This document shows positions 42,557 to 54,710 of a DNA stretch of 64,000 nt, piece after piece. The first letter of the stretch is position 1, and every line of letters begins with the position of its first letter. This DNA comes from Rhodoferax potami. Its GTDB lineage: Bacteria; Pseudomonadota; Gammaproteobacteria; Burkholderiales; Burkholderiaceae_C. The notes under the pieces were generated by a model, which saw nothing but the letters and a program-made list of their open reading frames with translations, did no database searches and had not been told where the DNA came from. The stretch lies in NCBI RefSeq assembly GCF_032193765.1, contig NZ_JAVBIJ010000001.1:1302001-1366000 (forward strand), read 5' to 3'. The position numbers and the translations under genes were made by a program.

Positions 42557-43850
42557 AGCAGTACACAGGCATCAAGTCATCTTCAACAATAGGCTCGTTG
42601 AATTCGTCAAAGTTACCCATAACAGTTTGTGAGCCAGCCTTTTTCTTGGCATATGCTTTTGGTTGGTAGACAACAAACGCCTTCTCATTGCGCTTCTTCG
42701 TTTGCTTGTTGAATGTTGGTATGGCAGTGACGTAACTTGCAGCCGTGGTGTTGTATTTGAAAACTAGCACATTGCTGTCCAGTATCAGCTCAACATCCCC
42801 TTCCAGCTGCAAAGCTCCAATACCGCTCAAAGCTGGCATCAAGTCTCTGCACTTGAACAGATGTTTGAGCTTGTTAGTCAGCTTCAGTTTTTTACTAAAA
42901 GTGCAAACTGTGTCTGCCCCAATGTCACCAGCTTTGTCAAAAATTTCAAACTCAAAGGCATCGCTTGCAACAGCAAAGCTACACAAATCATTTTCAGGAC
43001 GACTTGCGTGGTCGCCTTTGCTTTCAATCCACTTGTCCGCGTATTGTTTTGCAAGCTTGTGCATCGTGGTTGCTTCGACTTTAAATCTAGCCTTGATTGA
43101 GGCAATGTACTCATCATTCAACGCAACTTGGCAAAACTCTTTGTTTTCGCTTGCTGAGAACGAGACAATGTCAATGTACGCAAAGTCCGCTGGCATTGCC
43201 TTGTTTGTCAATTTCATTGCGTACACAATGCTTGGCGCTTTGTGTATTGCCATAATTTTCCCAACGTTGTTAACGCTGAACTGATTAATGTCGTCGTTGC
43301 CGAGAAGTCGTTTTTCTAGGTAAATCTTGCTGTACGTTGGCAAATAAAAATCATTGCTGCCAAGCTTGAGCAATTTTTTAGCTGGGACAGAAGAAGTAAC
43401 AACCCCACAACGACTTGCAATAGGGCTAAGTAGTAGCTCGTTTGTGGTTGGAATGAAAACAAGCCTCTTGCGAGCTTCAACGGGCTTACCGTTTGCATCA
43501 GTTTCAAACCCAAACTCAGGGACTTTATCGAGCTGCTCTATTAACTTGCCATTAACAAATTGAGTGCGCAAAACTTCGAGAATGCAGCGTAAATTATTTG
43601 GGATTGGAACGAACTGTTTACGGTATGAAGCAAGCAATGCCGACTTAATCACTTGTTCGTCAATGCTGCTGTCGATGAAATCCAATTGCTTGCCATCAAC
43701 GCGAACTAACGCTAACGAGTATTTACGCTTGTTAGCATTTATCCCGAAATCCAATGCAAAACTAGCAATGCCACTTGCCTTGCGCCAGTACTCTTCTGCA
43801 TCTTCAGCTAGAGCCTCTCTTCGCTGCACATCCGTCACATCAACAATCAC
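42549..43850 (-). CDS. Unknown partner of the DpdA-like protein
   Basis: This 433-residue soluble protein matches no family I know. The GTG start at 43850 overlapped the stop of the preceding gene before an IS21 insertion (see 45936). N-terminal residues include a strand-rich segment (FALDFGINANKRKYSLALVR VDG) resembling an actin- or RNase-H-like first hairpin, with GINANK near residue 36. The C-terminus is Lys-rich, then acidic (NFDEFNEPIVEDDLMPVYC). It overlaps the DpdA-like start by 8 bases, so equimolar synthesis and a joint function are likely. Confidence 0.7.
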   Translation of the reverse strand: MIVDVTDVQRREALAEDAEEYWRKASGIASFALDFGINANKRKYSLALVRVDGKQLDFIDSSIDEQVIKSALLASYRKQFVPIPNNLRCILEVLRTQFVNGKLIEQLDKVPEFGFETDANGKPVEARKRLVFIPTTNELLLSPIASRCGVVTSSVPAKKLLKLGSNDFYLPTYSKIYLEKRLLGNDDINQFSVNNVGKIMAIHKAPSIVYAMKLTNKAMPADFAYIDIVSFSASENKEFCQVALNDEYIASIKARFKVEATTMHKLAKQYADKWIESKGDHASRPENDLCSFAVASDAFEFEIFDKAGDIGADTVCTFSKKLKLTNKLKHLFKCRDLMPALSGIGALQLEGDVELILDSNVLVFKYNTTAASYVTAIPTFNKQTKKRNEKAFVVYQPKAYAKKKAGSQTVMGNFDEFNEPIVEDDLMPVYCYA

Positions 43851-43964
43851 TGCCCTATTGTCAAACGCAGTTTCGATTTGATACAGCTGTCGAACGCAAA
43901 CGCGGCGTGGATTTGATACACCGTTGTGTGGGGCGATTGTCTGTTTTGTCTTTGCTTGTCTTTC

Positions 43965-43994
43965 AAGCAGTCAGTGGCTCGCCACTGACTGCTT
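43965..43994. repeat. Perfect 14-base-stem hairpin downstream of istB
   Basis: AAGCAGTCAGTGGC and GCCACTGACTGCTT flank a TC loop, 7 bases from the istB stop. It probably stabilises or ends the istAB transcript and could shield the downstream island genes from it. There is no T-run. Confidence 0.6.
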
Positions 43995-44001
43995 GGCGCC
44001 C

Positions 44002-45911
<1,910 letters not shown>

Positions 45912-45935
45912 CCATGGTTCGGATGGCTTGGCACG

Positions 45936-46601
45936 TTAGTCGAGGTGTATCAATTCCTCACCGCGTTTGCGTGTCATTTTCATACTGCGCGTGACACTAT
46001 CAGGTCTAGGCTTTGTTACACGATTTGGTGTTGACACATAGTTTTTTGGATTCGCAGCCTTGTCAGCTGCTTCTTCCGCTTCAATCTCATCAAGCCAAAG
46101 GTCGCTTTTTAATGCTTTGCTGACAGATGCAGGGGGCGCTAACCTTGCTTGCTGCTTAGCGAGCCCTGTTACGCCACTATTTTGGTCAATGTAGTTTGCA
46201 AGCTTAGCAACATCCTGCTTATATAGTTTTGGTTTTGCTTGCCACTCTTCGTGTATTGCATTGAGTGCGCTGCTCATCCTGCTTCGTTTACTGTCACTCA
46301 AAGTATTCACGCCATAAAACAGACGTAGCACTGGCGCAAAGTTAAATTTTGTACTTGTCTTTCTAAGTTGCTCCTGCGGCAAATGAGCAAGTTTTGCGTT
46401 GTAGTAGTCGGTAAGCTGGTGAGCTTCTTGCCACCAGTAATAAATTTTGGCAAGGTTCTCACGCTCTTGTTGCTGCGTTACATAGTGCAACCGCAGCTCT
46501 TGAACGCAGCTGTCCTGCAATGTGTTTAACTGGTCATCAAGTTTTATCTCTGCTGCTGTCTTTTTTGGTTTTTTTGATTTTCTTGGTTTTTTAGTTGCCA
46601 T
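45936..46601 (-). CDS. Unknown island gene, 3' end replaced by the IS21 insertion
   Basis: This 221-residue basic protein (opening ATKKPRKSKKPKKTAAEIKL) is mainly helical and not recognised. Its last codons (LIHLD-stop) lie in the insertion-sequence tip. Without the insertion the frame would end EESKLRLTIGQ, with its TGA overlapping the GTG start of the 433-residue gene. It would then be 225 residues long. Truncation is thus only about ten residues, and function may survive. It may bind nucleic acid through its lysine-rich N-terminus. It sits between the membrane protein gene and the DpdA-like pair. Confidence 0.72.
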   Translation of the reverse strand: MATKKPRKSKKPKKTAAEIKLDDQLNTLQDSCVQELRLHYVTQQQERENLAKIYYWWQEAHQLTDYYNAKLAHLPQEQLRKTSTKFNFAPVLRLFYGVNTLSDSKRSRMSSALNAIHEEWQAKPKLYKQDVAKLANYIDQNSGVTGLAKQQARLAPPASVSKALKSDLWLDEIEAEEAADKAANPKNYVSTPNRVTKPRPDSVTRSMKMTRKRGEELIHLD

Positions 46602-46666
46602 CTACAGCCCCTTCATCTACCAGCACAGCTTGTATAAAAGTAGATAGATTGGTTTGTTATCCACTA

Positions 46667-47953
46667 TTACTTACCGCTCAATTTAGTTAGCCACTCCATC
46701 GCTGTGGGTGGTAAACCTTCATCCTTCACGATGCCATCACCTGTTGGACGGAACAGCGCGGCGAGAATTGTTCCAATGTGCTCTTTGCCTTCAAACGAGC
46801 CATCGCGTATCAAGGCAAGATAGGTTTTAGCCATAGTCACTCGCTCGGAGGCATCATTCTCTAGGTGAATGTTGCTGAGGAAAATTCGGACAAGCAAACG
46901 AATAAACCAGAATGCTAAGGTAACAAGCAGTATGTAGGCCCCAATCTTCCAAGTTGCCAATACATCAAGTAATGGTGACAACGCACTAGCAGCAGGCGCT
47001 GTTGCTGCTGCGCCACCTAGTTTTGCATTAGCTGAACTCGAAGCAATTGCGGCGAGTTTGGTGTCCTCAATCATTTGCGCAACGCCACGCAACTCCAAGA
47101 ACAGCACGACTCCAAAAACAAGCATACAAGCTGTAAGCGCGATAAATGACCATTTTGCCCATTTGCTATGCTTGTCCCGCTTGTCTACCCAGTAGCTAAC
47201 AGGGGCAGCTAATGCCATATGCGTGTCGTATGTTTCGTTTAGTTGCTTCAGCTCATCTTCTGTTTCTTGAAGCTTCTTCTTCCAAGCTTCATCACGTGCA
47301 GTTTGTGCTTCATCAAAGCTGGTACCGTGATTTGTTGTTTGGGTTGCTACTACGGAATTCAAAGTCTCAAATTCAGCTGCTTGATTGATTTTTAGTTGCT
47401 TGTGCTCGTCAAGTAGCGTTGTCATTTCGCCAACAAGTTTTTTAAGCGCAGCACTCTCAGTTCTCACTCGGTCTTTGATGCCGCGAGAAAAAAGCTCAAA
47501 CTCCACAAGTGCTGCAACAACTTTGGAAATAGGCGCACCATTCATATCTTGCCCTAGAAGATGGGCTGTAATCAGTCCTGCCTCGAGAGGACGACCACTT
47601 TCACGGACTTCAAAAATATATTTCCTGTACGAGCTGTTTGGCAATAACCAAGGCGATTTAGTGAACAGCCTTTCAAGATGCTGACCAGCATCACGCTTCA
47701 TATGCGTTACGTGCTGCTCGTTACCGGCGTGCTGTTCTGCGCTTTGCAAACTGTTTCTACAAGCCTCCAAAGCACTCGATATAACCCCCCAAGCGTTATT
47801 CGTTGGGTTTGTATTTTGCTGAGACAACCATTGCCAATCTGTGCGCTGCAATGTCATCCAAGCTCTAACCTCTTCAATATTGCTCCAGCTTTGACTTCCG
47901 CCTTCTTCACCAAAATTTACAGCTAAGTACGGGGTTGCAATTGATTCACTCAT
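46667..47953 (-). CDS. Two-helix membrane protein with coiled coil (DUF6161-like), linked to hsdR
   Basis: This 428-residue protein has a soluble N-terminal domain, then a long coiled coil (about residues 165-245: ALKKLVGEMTTLLDEHKQLK, EDELKQLNETYDTH). Two membrane helices (WSFIALTACMLVFGVVLFLE and IGAYILLVTLAFWFIRLLV) and a cytoplasmic tail with SNIHLENDASERVTMAKTYL follow. I recall this architecture as DUF6161, a family found in defence regions. It starts 45 bases after hsdR in the same direction, so it is probably an accessory of the restriction locus. Its mechanism is unknown. Confidence 0.72.
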   Translation of the reverse strand: MSESIATPYLAVNFGEEGGSQSWSNIEEVRAWMTLQRTDWQWLSQQNTNPTNNAWGVISSALEACRNSLQSAEQHAGNEQHVTHMKRDAGQHLERLFTKSPWLLPNSSYRKYIFEVRESGRPLEAGLITAHLLGQDMNGAPISKVVAALVEFELFSRGIKDRVRTESAALKKLVGEMTTLLDEHKQLKINQAAEFETLNSVVATQTTNHGTSFDEAQTARDEAWKKKLQETEDELKQLNETYDTHMALAAPVSYWVDKRDKHSKWAKWSFIALTACMLVFGVVLFLELRGVAQMIEDTKLAAIASSSANAKLGGAAATAPAASALSPLLDVLATWKIGAYILLVTLAFWFIRLLVRIFLSNIHLENDASERVTMAKTYLALIRDGSFEGKEHIGTILAALFRPTGDGIVKDEGLPPTAMEWLTKLSGK

Positions 47954-47997
47954 AAAGGTTTCAACGCTTTCTAGCTAGTTACTCAAAGTAGAAAATA

Positions 47998-50900
47998 TCA
48001 GGCCACATCAGCCCACTCTTCACCCAATGCTTGCACCTGCTGCAATACCAATTCCACAGCACCGTCTTGCTGGTCTGGCGGGTATTTGTATTTGCGCAGA
48101 ATTCGCTTAACCATTAAGCGCAAATTAGCACGGACGCTTTCACGCTCAGCCCAATCTACCTTGATGTTTTTACGCAGGTTCTCAGTCAGCTCGTGTGCAA
48201 TCTTCTTCAAGATTTCGTCGTTCAGCTCGCGAACAGCGGATTCGTTGTTAGCAAGTGCGTCATAAAACTTAACCTCATCGTCAGTAAGTCCCAGCTGCAC
48301 ACCACGGTTGGACGCATCGCGGAACTTCTTAGCCATTTCAATCAGCTCTTCCATCACCTGCGCAGTCTCGATGGCACGGTTTTGGTAACGCTGAATCACA
48401 TTGCTAAGCAAGTCGCTAAATTTTTTCTCCTGCACCACATTGCTGCTAAAGCGGCTTTTTATTTCGCCTTGCAACAAGCGTTCAAGCAGCTCCACAGCTA
48501 GGTTACGTTCGGGAAGGTTTTTGACTTGCGCCAAAAACTCATCGTCCAGCAGTCCAATGTTTGGCTTGTCCAAGCCTACAGCATCGAAAATATCAACTAC
48601 AGAGTCTGAGACGACCGCAGAGCTGATGATTTGCCGTATAGCCAAGTCACGCTGTTCGTCAGTCTTGCGCTGCTTAGTAATGTCACGCTTTGTCAGCAAG
48701 ACTTTGATGCCCTGCATAAACGCAACTTCTTCACGCACGGATTTAGCTTCGTCTAATGTGCAGCACAACGTGAACGCCTTGCTCAATGCAACTGCCGTAT
48801 CTGCAAAGCGTTTCTTGCCATCCTTTAAGCCAAGCACGTGGTTAGCAGCACCAGCCAAGGTTTTGTGTCCAGCAGCCATAAAGTTGCTGTAGTCAAAACC
48901 GTGCAGCATCCCACGCAATATGTCCAACTTCTCAGCGAGTACGCTGTAGGCTTCGTTGGCATCAACAGTTGTCCTGCCGCGTCCGTTGCTGTTCGTGTAT
49001 TCCTTCATCGCGGCTTTTAGCTCGTTGCCAATGCCGATGTAATCCACGACCAAGCCACCTTGCTTGTCTTTGAATACGCGATTAACCCGTGCAATAGCTT
49101 GCATCAGGTTGTGCCCCTTCATCGGCTTATCGACATACAGCGTATGTACACAGGGCGCATCAAAGCCTGTTAGCCACATATCGCGAACGATGACTAGCTT
49201 CAACTCGTCGCTTGGGTCTTTGAACCGCTTTTCAAGACGCTTTTTTGTTTTGCCATCGTAAATGTGGGGACGCAGCAATGCCTTGTCACTTGCCGAGCCA
49301 GTCATCACTATTTTGATTGCACCTTTGTCTGGGTCTTCATCGTGCCAATTGGGACGCAGCTTGACAATTTCGTTGTAGAGGTGAACGCAAATATCACGGC
49401 TCATTGCAACAACCATTGCCTTGCCAGCCATTGCTTTGTTGCGCTCTTCAAAGTGCGCAACCAAATCAGCAGCCACTTGCGCTACACGAGGTTCAGCACC
49501 GACAACCCTCTCCAATGCAGCCCAGCGACTTTTGAGTTTGCTTTGTGCGCTTTCCTCTTCATCCTCAGCAAGCTCATCCACCTCGGCATCAATGCTGGGC
49601 ATCTGCTGCTCGTTGAGCTTCAACTTAGCAAGCCGTGATTCGTAATAGATTGCAACAGTAGCGCCATCTTCTTTGGCTTGCTGCATATCGTAAATGTGGA
49701 TGTAGTCACCAAATACTGCGCGAGTGTCACGGTCTTCGCTACTCACGGGAGTGCCCGTGAAAGCGACAAAGGTTGCATTTGGCAAAGCATCACGCAAGTG
49801 CTGTGCATACCCAGCTTGGTAACGCTCTTCTCCAGCCTTGCCCTTTAGCTTGGCATCAAATCCATACTGAGTGCGGTGTGCTTCGTCTGCAATCACCACG
49901 ATGTTGCTGCGGTCGGACAGTATAGGAAACGTGTCCTCATCTTCTCCCAGCATAAATTTTTGAATGGTGGCAAACACAATTCCGCCAGATGGACGATTGG
50001 CAAGTTTTGCACGTAAGTCTTGGCGAGTGCTAACTTGAACGGGCTGTTCACGTAGCAAGTCTTGGGACAAACTGAACACGCCAAACAACTGCCCATCCAA
50101 ATCATTGCGGTCAGTGATGACGACAACAGTTGGGTTTTCCATTGCAGCAGACTGCATCACCCTTGCAGCAAAGCAAGTCATCGTGATGCTCTTGCCACTG
50201 CCCTGCGTATGCCAAACAACGCCACCCTTATGTGAGCCATCGGGACGTGATGCCTGTACAACTTGTTCAATGGCTGCACGTACAGCGTGGAACTGGTGAT
50301 AGCCAGCAATCTTCTTAACTAGCTTGCCATCGTCCTCAAACAAAACAAAGTAGCGCAGGTAGTCAAGCAGGTACTCAGGGGCAAGCAAGCCACGCACTAA
50401 CGTTTCAAGCTCTTGGAACTGTCCAAGCGGGTCGATTGTTTTGCCATCAATCGTGCGCCAAGCCATAAAGCGTTCAGCGTCAGCGGACAACGAACCAAGC
50501 AATGCCTCAGTGCCATCGGATATGACCAATACCTCGTTGAACTGGAACACATCAGGTATTTGCTCTTTGTAGGTTTGGATTTGGTCAAACGCTTTCCAAA
50601 TGTCAGCGTTCTCATCGGCTGGGTTCTTCAACTCCAGCAACACCAACGGCAAACCGTTCACAAACAAAATAATGTCAGGGCGGCGTGTGTGTCGTGCGCC
50701 TTTAATCGTGAACTGATTGACTGCAACCCAATCGTTTTTAGCTGGCGTTTCCCAATCAACCAAGCGCACGAAGTCGCCGCGAGTTTCACCATCTTTTTGG
50801 TACTGCACGGGAACGCCATTAACCAACAGCTTGTGGAAGTGCCTGTTAGCAGAGAGCAACGATGGAATGCCAAGGTCTTGCACCTGCCTACACGCATCTT

Positions 50901-51093
50901 CACGTGCAACTAGTGGGATGTTTGGGTTTAAGCGGTTGATTGCCTCACGCAAGCGGAATGGCAGCAGCGTGTTCTTGTAATCAGGACGCTCAGGAGTTGT
51001 CCCATCTACGGCAATCTCATAGCCATTGAGCAACGTGTAACCAACGTCACTCAGCCAGCCTAATGCCTCTTGTTCAAGTTGGTCTTCAGTCAT
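47998..51093 (-). CDS. hsdR: Type I restriction enzyme R subunit
   Basis: This 1031-residue motor-nuclease subunit has an N-terminal PD-ExK nuclease ([20 protein letters not shown]). Superfamily 2 helicase motifs are [13 protein letters not shown] (Walker A), [12 protein letters not shown] (DEAH box) and [14 protein letters not shown]. The helical C-terminal domain binds the methyltransferase. With HsdM and HsdS it translocates and cuts unmodified DNA. All key residues are intact. It lies 2 bases after hsdS. Confidence 0.96.
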   Translation of the reverse strand: MTEDQLEQEALGWLSDVGYTLLNGYEIAVDGTTPERPDYKNTLLPFRLREAINRLNPNIPLVAREDACRQVQDLGIPSLLSANRHFHKLLVNGVPVQYQKDGETRGDFVRLVDWETPAKNDWVAVNQFTIKGARHTRRPDIILFVNGLPLVLLELKNPADENADIWKAFDQIQTYKEQIPDVFQFNEVLVISDGTEALLGSLSADAERFMAWRTIDGKTIDPLGQFQELETLVRGLLAPEYLLDYLRYFVLFEDDGKLVKKIAGYHQFHAVRAAIEQVVQASRPDGSHKGGVVWHTQGSGKSITMTCFAARVMQSAAMENPTVVVITDRNDLDGQLFGVFSLSQDLLREQPVQVSTRQDLRAKLANRPSGGIVFATIQKFMLGEDEDTFPILSDRSNIVVIADEAHRTQYGFDAKLKGKAGEERYQAGYAQHLRDALPNATFVAFTGTPVSSEDRDTRAVFGDYIHIYDMQQAKEDGATVAIYYESRLAKLKLNEQQMPSIDAEVDELAEDEEESAQSKLKSRWAALERVVGAEPRVAQVAADLVAHFEERNKAMAGKAMVVAMSRDICVHLYNEIVKLRPNWHDEDPDKGAIKIVMTGSASDKALLRPHIYDGKTKKRLEKRFKDPSDELKLVIVRDMWLTGFDAPCVHTLYVDKPMKGHNLMQAIARVNRVFKDKQGGLVVDYIGIGNELKAAMKEYTNSNGRGRTTVDANEAYSVLAEKLDILRGMLHGFDYSNFMAAGHKTLAGAANHVLGLKDGKKRFADTAVALSKAFTLCCTLDEAKSVREEVAFMQGIKVLLTKRDITKQRKTDEQRDLAIRQIISSAVVSDSVVDIFDAVGLDKPNIGLLDDEFLAQVKNLPERNLAVELLERLLQGEIKSRFSSNVVQEKKFSDLLSNVIQRYQNRAIETAQVMEELIEMAKKFRDASNRGVQLGLTDDEVKFYDALANNESAVRELNDEILKKIAHELTENLRKNIKVDWAERESVRANLRLMVKRILRKYKYPPDQQDGAVELVLQQVQALGEEWADVA

Positions 51094-51095
51094 AG

Positions 51096-52415
51096 TCAGG
51101 CCGTTGCCTTTTCTAGTTCTGCTTCAGCGTCAGCAATGCGCAGCTGTCCCGAGATTAAACGTGGTAGCAAGGTGTCACGAAGGCTTGTGAGCGACGTTGC
51201 CACGCTGTGATTATTTAATATTGAGGCAATAAACTGATGCGTCAAATCGTTATATTTTTCCAAAATGTCTGCGCTTGGAACAGTGACGGGAAACTTCATC
51301 AAGTCAGCACCACTCACGTTTGCTTGAGCACTTCCGTGTGACTGACTTTCTGCGTAAATTTTGAATTCTTTTTGTCGAACAGCTGAGAATACAAAACCTA
51401 GGTCTTGCAAGCCATTGTTTGTCGAAATTCGACCAACACGTTGATTCAAATAGCTTGCTGTATCGTTTTGTGGCACCAATCCTGTTTCACCAACGTATCC
51501 AGTCATCCCAACCAATAAGTCACCAGCACCAAGCTTGAATCGCTCCAGACCTGCTACTGTTTGGGGACTTACAAATGAGCAACCGTCAAAATCAATATGC
51601 AAAGGCTTTACGTTTCCAATCTTTACAACAGGATGGCCAACTTCAGTCCAGTCACTACCTTTAAATGCGTAGCCATTTTGAAAAGTTGCAACGGTTGAAA
51701 GGGTCGCTGCTGACCAACCCTTCGGCACCATCCCCAGCTTAGTCTCTTCAAACGCATCAGGAAAAAGTGCAGCAGTTGCAGCGTCAATACCCTCGGGCAT
51801 CCTGCCTTCAGCCTTTGCACGAACAGGGTCGAAGTCTACAAACCAAGATTTGAACAATGCTTGGGCAATGGTTTCTAAGGTTTGATTAGTTTCCCGCAAG
51901 AGGGTTATCCGCTCATCAAATGTGCTTAGAAGTCTTGAAATTCTCAGTTGCACCTGTAATGGTGGCAAAGAAACTTTAATTTTGTGAGCATCTGCCGCAC
52001 TTAAATTTGGTTGCGCTGAGCCACGTGCCATAACTTCTATTTCAGACCGCGTGACTGGTAGCTGAAGGTGATAAAAAAAATACTTTGGATCAACTACAGT
52101 ATTTTTATAAAACTCAAACCGTCCAACACGCTGGTTTATTAAATAATTTTCGTTTGCTTGGACTTGTGCAACCTCACCAACATAGCCTGTCATTGCGATT
52201 AATACATCATTTTGCTTTGTAACCCACTCCTTAGCTTTACTTGCAACTTCAGAGGAGACATAACCACATCCCTCCGCCAAAATTCGGCCGTTTTTTATAT
52301 TTGCAATTTTTATTACTGGAACACCGCACTCTTGCCAGTCTGCACTTTTAAAAGCAAATCCTGACCTTAATTTTGCAAAACTTCCAATCTCGACTAATTC
52401 CCACTCAGATGTCAT
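51096..52415 (-). CDS. hsdS: Type I restriction enzyme specificity subunit
   Basis: This protein of about 439 residues has two target-recognition domains, each followed by a conserved helix. The repeats are visible as [20 protein letters not shown] and [20 protein letters not shown], each ending NQRVGR. It sets the bipartite DNA target of the HsdMSR complex. The ATG at 52415 has GGAGG eight bases upstream and overlaps the hsdM stop. The earlier TTG at 52430 has no better site. Confidence 0.94.
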   Translation of the reverse strand: MTSEWELVEIGSFAKLRSGFAFKSADWQECGVPVIKIANIKNGRILAEGCGYVSSEVASKAKEWVTKQNDVLIAMTGYVGEVAQVQANENYLINQRVGRFEFYKNTVVDPKYFFYHLQLPVTRSEIEVMARGSAQPNLSAADAHKIKVSLPPLQVQLRISRLLSTFDERITLLRETNQTLETIAQALFKSWFVDFDPVRAKAEGRMPEGIDAATAALFPDAFEETKLGMVPKGWSAATLSTVATFQNGYAFKGSDWTEVGHPVVKIGNVKPLHIDFDGCSFVSPQTVAGLERFKLGAGDLLVGMTGYVGETGLVPQNDTASYLNQRVGRISTNNGLQDLGFVFSAVRQKEFKIYAESQSHGSAQANVSGADLMKFPVTVPSADILEKYNDLTHQFIASILNNHSVATSLTSLRDTLLPRLISGQLRIADAEAELEKATA

Positions 52416-53952
52416 AACCAAGACCTCCAAGTTTTTGCCTAATCAGCGCATCAAGCTCAGTACCCTTAGCCATTTGTTCGCCCAACTTTTCTGTCAGCTT
52501 TTGCATCTTGTCTGCAAAATCATCGTCGTCGTCGTCCACCTCTTCAGCGCCAACGTAGCGACCCGGAGTGAGTACGTGACCGTGAGATGCAATTTCAGCT
52601 AGAGAGACGCTCCGACAAAAACCGGCAATGTCCTGATATTCCCCATCTTCACCGCGCCAAGCTGCAACAGTTTTTTCAAATCTTGTAATTACTTCGTCGC
52701 TCAACTCAGCTTGCGTTCTGCTAATCATCCCACCTAATTTGCGAGCATCAATGAACAAGACTTCGCCCTTGCGTTTGGTTTTCTGCTTGGATAAAAACCA
52801 AAGACAACAAGGTATTTGAACATTAAAAAATAGTTGGCTTGGCAATGCAACCATTACCTCCACAACGTCTGCGTCAACCATTGCAGCACGTATTGCGCCT
52901 TCGTTGTTTTGACTGGAACTCATTGAGCCGTTTGCAAGCACGATGCCAGCACGTCCAGTGGGCTTGAGGTGATACAGCATATGCTGCAACCACGCATAGT
53001 TTGCATTGCCCTGCGGGGGATCGCCGTATACCCAACGCGGGTCGCCCATTAAGCTGCCGTGCCACCAATCGCTAATGTTGAATGGTGGATTAGCAAGGAT
53101 GTAATCAGCACGAAGATCGGCGTGCTGATTTTTAGTAAATGTGTCAGCTGGCTCACGACCAAGATTGAAGTCGATGCCGCGTATTGCTAAGTTCATCGCA
53201 GCAAGTCGCCACGTTGTTGGGTTGGCTTCCTGCCCGTAAATGGCTACGTCACCAATCTTGCCACCGTGTGCTTCGATAAATTTTTCACTCTGCACAAACA
53301 TACCACCCGAACCACAGCAAGGGTCATAAACCTTGCCTTCGTGCGGCGACAGGACAGCTACCAATGTTTTAACAATGGATGCTGGCGTGTAGAACTGTCC
53401 ACCACGTTTACCCTCTGCATTGGCAAACATACCAAGGAAATACTCGTAGACCTGCCCAAGAACGTCACGTGCAGTACTTGGATTGTCTCCAAAGCCAATA
53501 GTAGAAACCAAGTCCACCAACTCACCCATCTTGCCATCGGGTAGTTGCGCCCTTGCATATCGCTTGTCAAGAATGCCTTTTAGCTTAGGGTTCTCTGTCT
53601 CGATAACAGTCAACGCTTCATCAATGCGTTTGCCAATGTCGGGGGCTTTGGCAGCTGCACGGATAGCTTCCCAACGTGCAGATTCAGGAACCCAAAACAC
53701 GTTCGCGGCTGTGTAGTAGTCACGCTCTTCAAGTTCAACCGCAACATCAGCATCACTTGCCTCGCCGAAGTAGTACTCATCTTTTGGGTCACGCAACCGC
53801 ACATTCAACTCTTGCTGCTTTGCAGCGAAGGTGTCGGAGATGTACTTCACAAAAATCAAGCCCAGCACAAGGTGTTTGTACTCTGCTGCATCCATATTCG
53901 CTCGCAGCTTGTCAGCCGTTGCCCAAAGTGTTTTTTTGATGTCATCAAGCAT
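52405..53952 (-). CDS. hsdM: Type I restriction enzyme N6-adenine methyltransferase subunit
   Basis: This 515-residue enzyme has the SAM motif DPCCGSGGMF and the catalytic motif NPPF (YILANPPFNISDWW). The N-terminal helical domain is typical of HsdM (LWATADKLRANMDAAEYKHL). It methylates adenine in the sequence chosen by HsdS. It is preceded 19 bases upstream by a small DNA-binding-protein gene in the same direction and heads the restriction operon. Confidence 0.96.
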   Translation of the reverse strand: MLDDIKKTLWATADKLRANMDAAEYKHLVLGLIFVKYISDTFAAKQQELNVRLRDPKDEYYFGEASDADVAVELEERDYYTAANVFWVPESARWEAIRAAAKAPDIGKRIDEALTVIETENPKLKGILDKRYARAQLPDGKMGELVDLVSTIGFGDNPSTARDVLGQVYEYFLGMFANAEGKRGGQFYTPASIVKTLVAVLSPHEGKVYDPCCGSGGMFVQSEKFIEAHGGKIGDVAIYGQEANPTTWRLAAMNLAIRGIDFNLGREPADTFTKNQHADLRADYILANPPFNISDWWHGSLMGDPRWVYGDPPQGNANYAWLQHMLYHLKPTGRAGIVLANGSMSSSQNNEGAIRAAMVDADVVEVMVALPSQLFFNVQIPCCLWFLSKQKTKRKGEVLFIDARKLGGMISRTQAELSDEVITRFEKTVAAWRGEDGEYQDIAGFCRSVSLAEIASHGHVLTPGRYVGAEEVDDDDDDFADKMQKLTEKLGEQMAKGTELDALIRQKLGGLGYDI

Positions 53953-53971
53953 TGTTAGTCTTCAGTCGTGG

Positions 53972-54190
53972 TTAGCGTGTTTTTTTATTGGGCATCAACT
54001 GTGCAGTACTGCTCACTGCAAGTTGGGGGCGTGTTTTTTTATTGCTCTTGCTAGCATTACCGCCCTGTACGAAGTCGCGCATAAACGACCTCAAGACCTG
54101 TGCTGCTGGCACGTTATGTTCGTGGCAAAGGCTGATGAACTGTTCACGCAGCTCGGGCTCTACCCTTATACGCATTCCAACGTCTTTCAT
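53972..54190 (-). CDS. Ribbon-helix-helix regulator upstream of hsdM
   Basis: This 72-residue protein has an N-terminal ribbon-helix-helix unit (GMRIRVEPELREQFISLCHE, then VPAAQVLRSFMRDFV) like plasmid RelB/ParD-type antitoxins and repressors, and a Lys-rich tail. No toxin partner adjoins it. It is the first gene of the hsd train, so autorepression of the restriction operon is likely. The palindromes at 54371-54520 are candidate operators. Confidence 0.75.
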   Translation of the reverse strand: MKDVGMRIRVEPELREQFISLCHEHNVPAAQVLRSFMRDFVQGGNASKSNKKTRPQLAVSSTAQLMPNKKTR

Positions 54191-54370
54191 AGCATCCTCG
54201 GCTCAATTAGGCACACAATGTGTATCCACACTCTAGCATATGGTATGGATTTGACAATGATTTTGCATCTTCATTGCTCGCGAACAGTCGCGGACGGCGA
54301 ACAATGCGGGCATAGGGGTCAAAAATCACCACCTTGAAAGCGTAAGTACTCCCCAGCAACTTTTTGCGCA

Positions 54371-54520
54371 GCTGATTTTTTGGGCTGCAAAACCATTTTG
54401 GGCAAAAAATCAGCCGTCTAAAAAGCCCTACAAGCAGCTCAAATGCCAGCCCTGCTACCCACGCCAGCCCTATGCAGCTCAAACGCTTGTAGGGCGTCTA
54501 ACTTGCAATTTGCAAGTTAG
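54371..54520. repeat. Cluster of inverted repeats in a 520-base non-coding region
   Basis: Between 54191 and 54710 I find no gene but three inverted repeats. GCTGATTTTTTG (54371-54382) pairs with CAAAAAATCAGC (54403-54414). GCCCTACAAGC (54425-54435) pairs with GCTTGTAGGGC (54485-54495). TAACTTGCAATT with TGCAAGTTAG (54499-54520) is a palindrome identical to 39090-39111. The tract lies between the hsd operon and the small recombinase gene. Operator, recombination-site or origin roles are possible. Confidence 0.6.
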
Positions 54521-54710
54521 CCCTCGAAATGTGGCACTTTAGCCACGAGATTGGGCTAAATACCACTGAGCATAAATTGTGTAATTTGTACTCAGTGCAG
54601 CTAAGTCGTTGATTTATAAGAGGCTTGCACAAGGCAAAAAAGGGGTAGGAATTCTGCACATACGAAAACATACTAATAGCACTTTAAACATATCAAAGCG
54701 AAAGGTGCAT

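Noticed and set aside
43965..43994. The 30-base palindrome as an insertion-sequence end or attachment site
   Set aside because: It lies inside the IS21 element, just after the istB stop, and has no counterpart at the other end, so it fits an mRNA hairpin better.
45936..45956. LIHLD as the true C-terminus of the 221-residue gene
   Set aside because: These codons are the insertion-sequence tip; the matching tip and the 3-base duplication on the far side show that the native end lies at 43849-43878.
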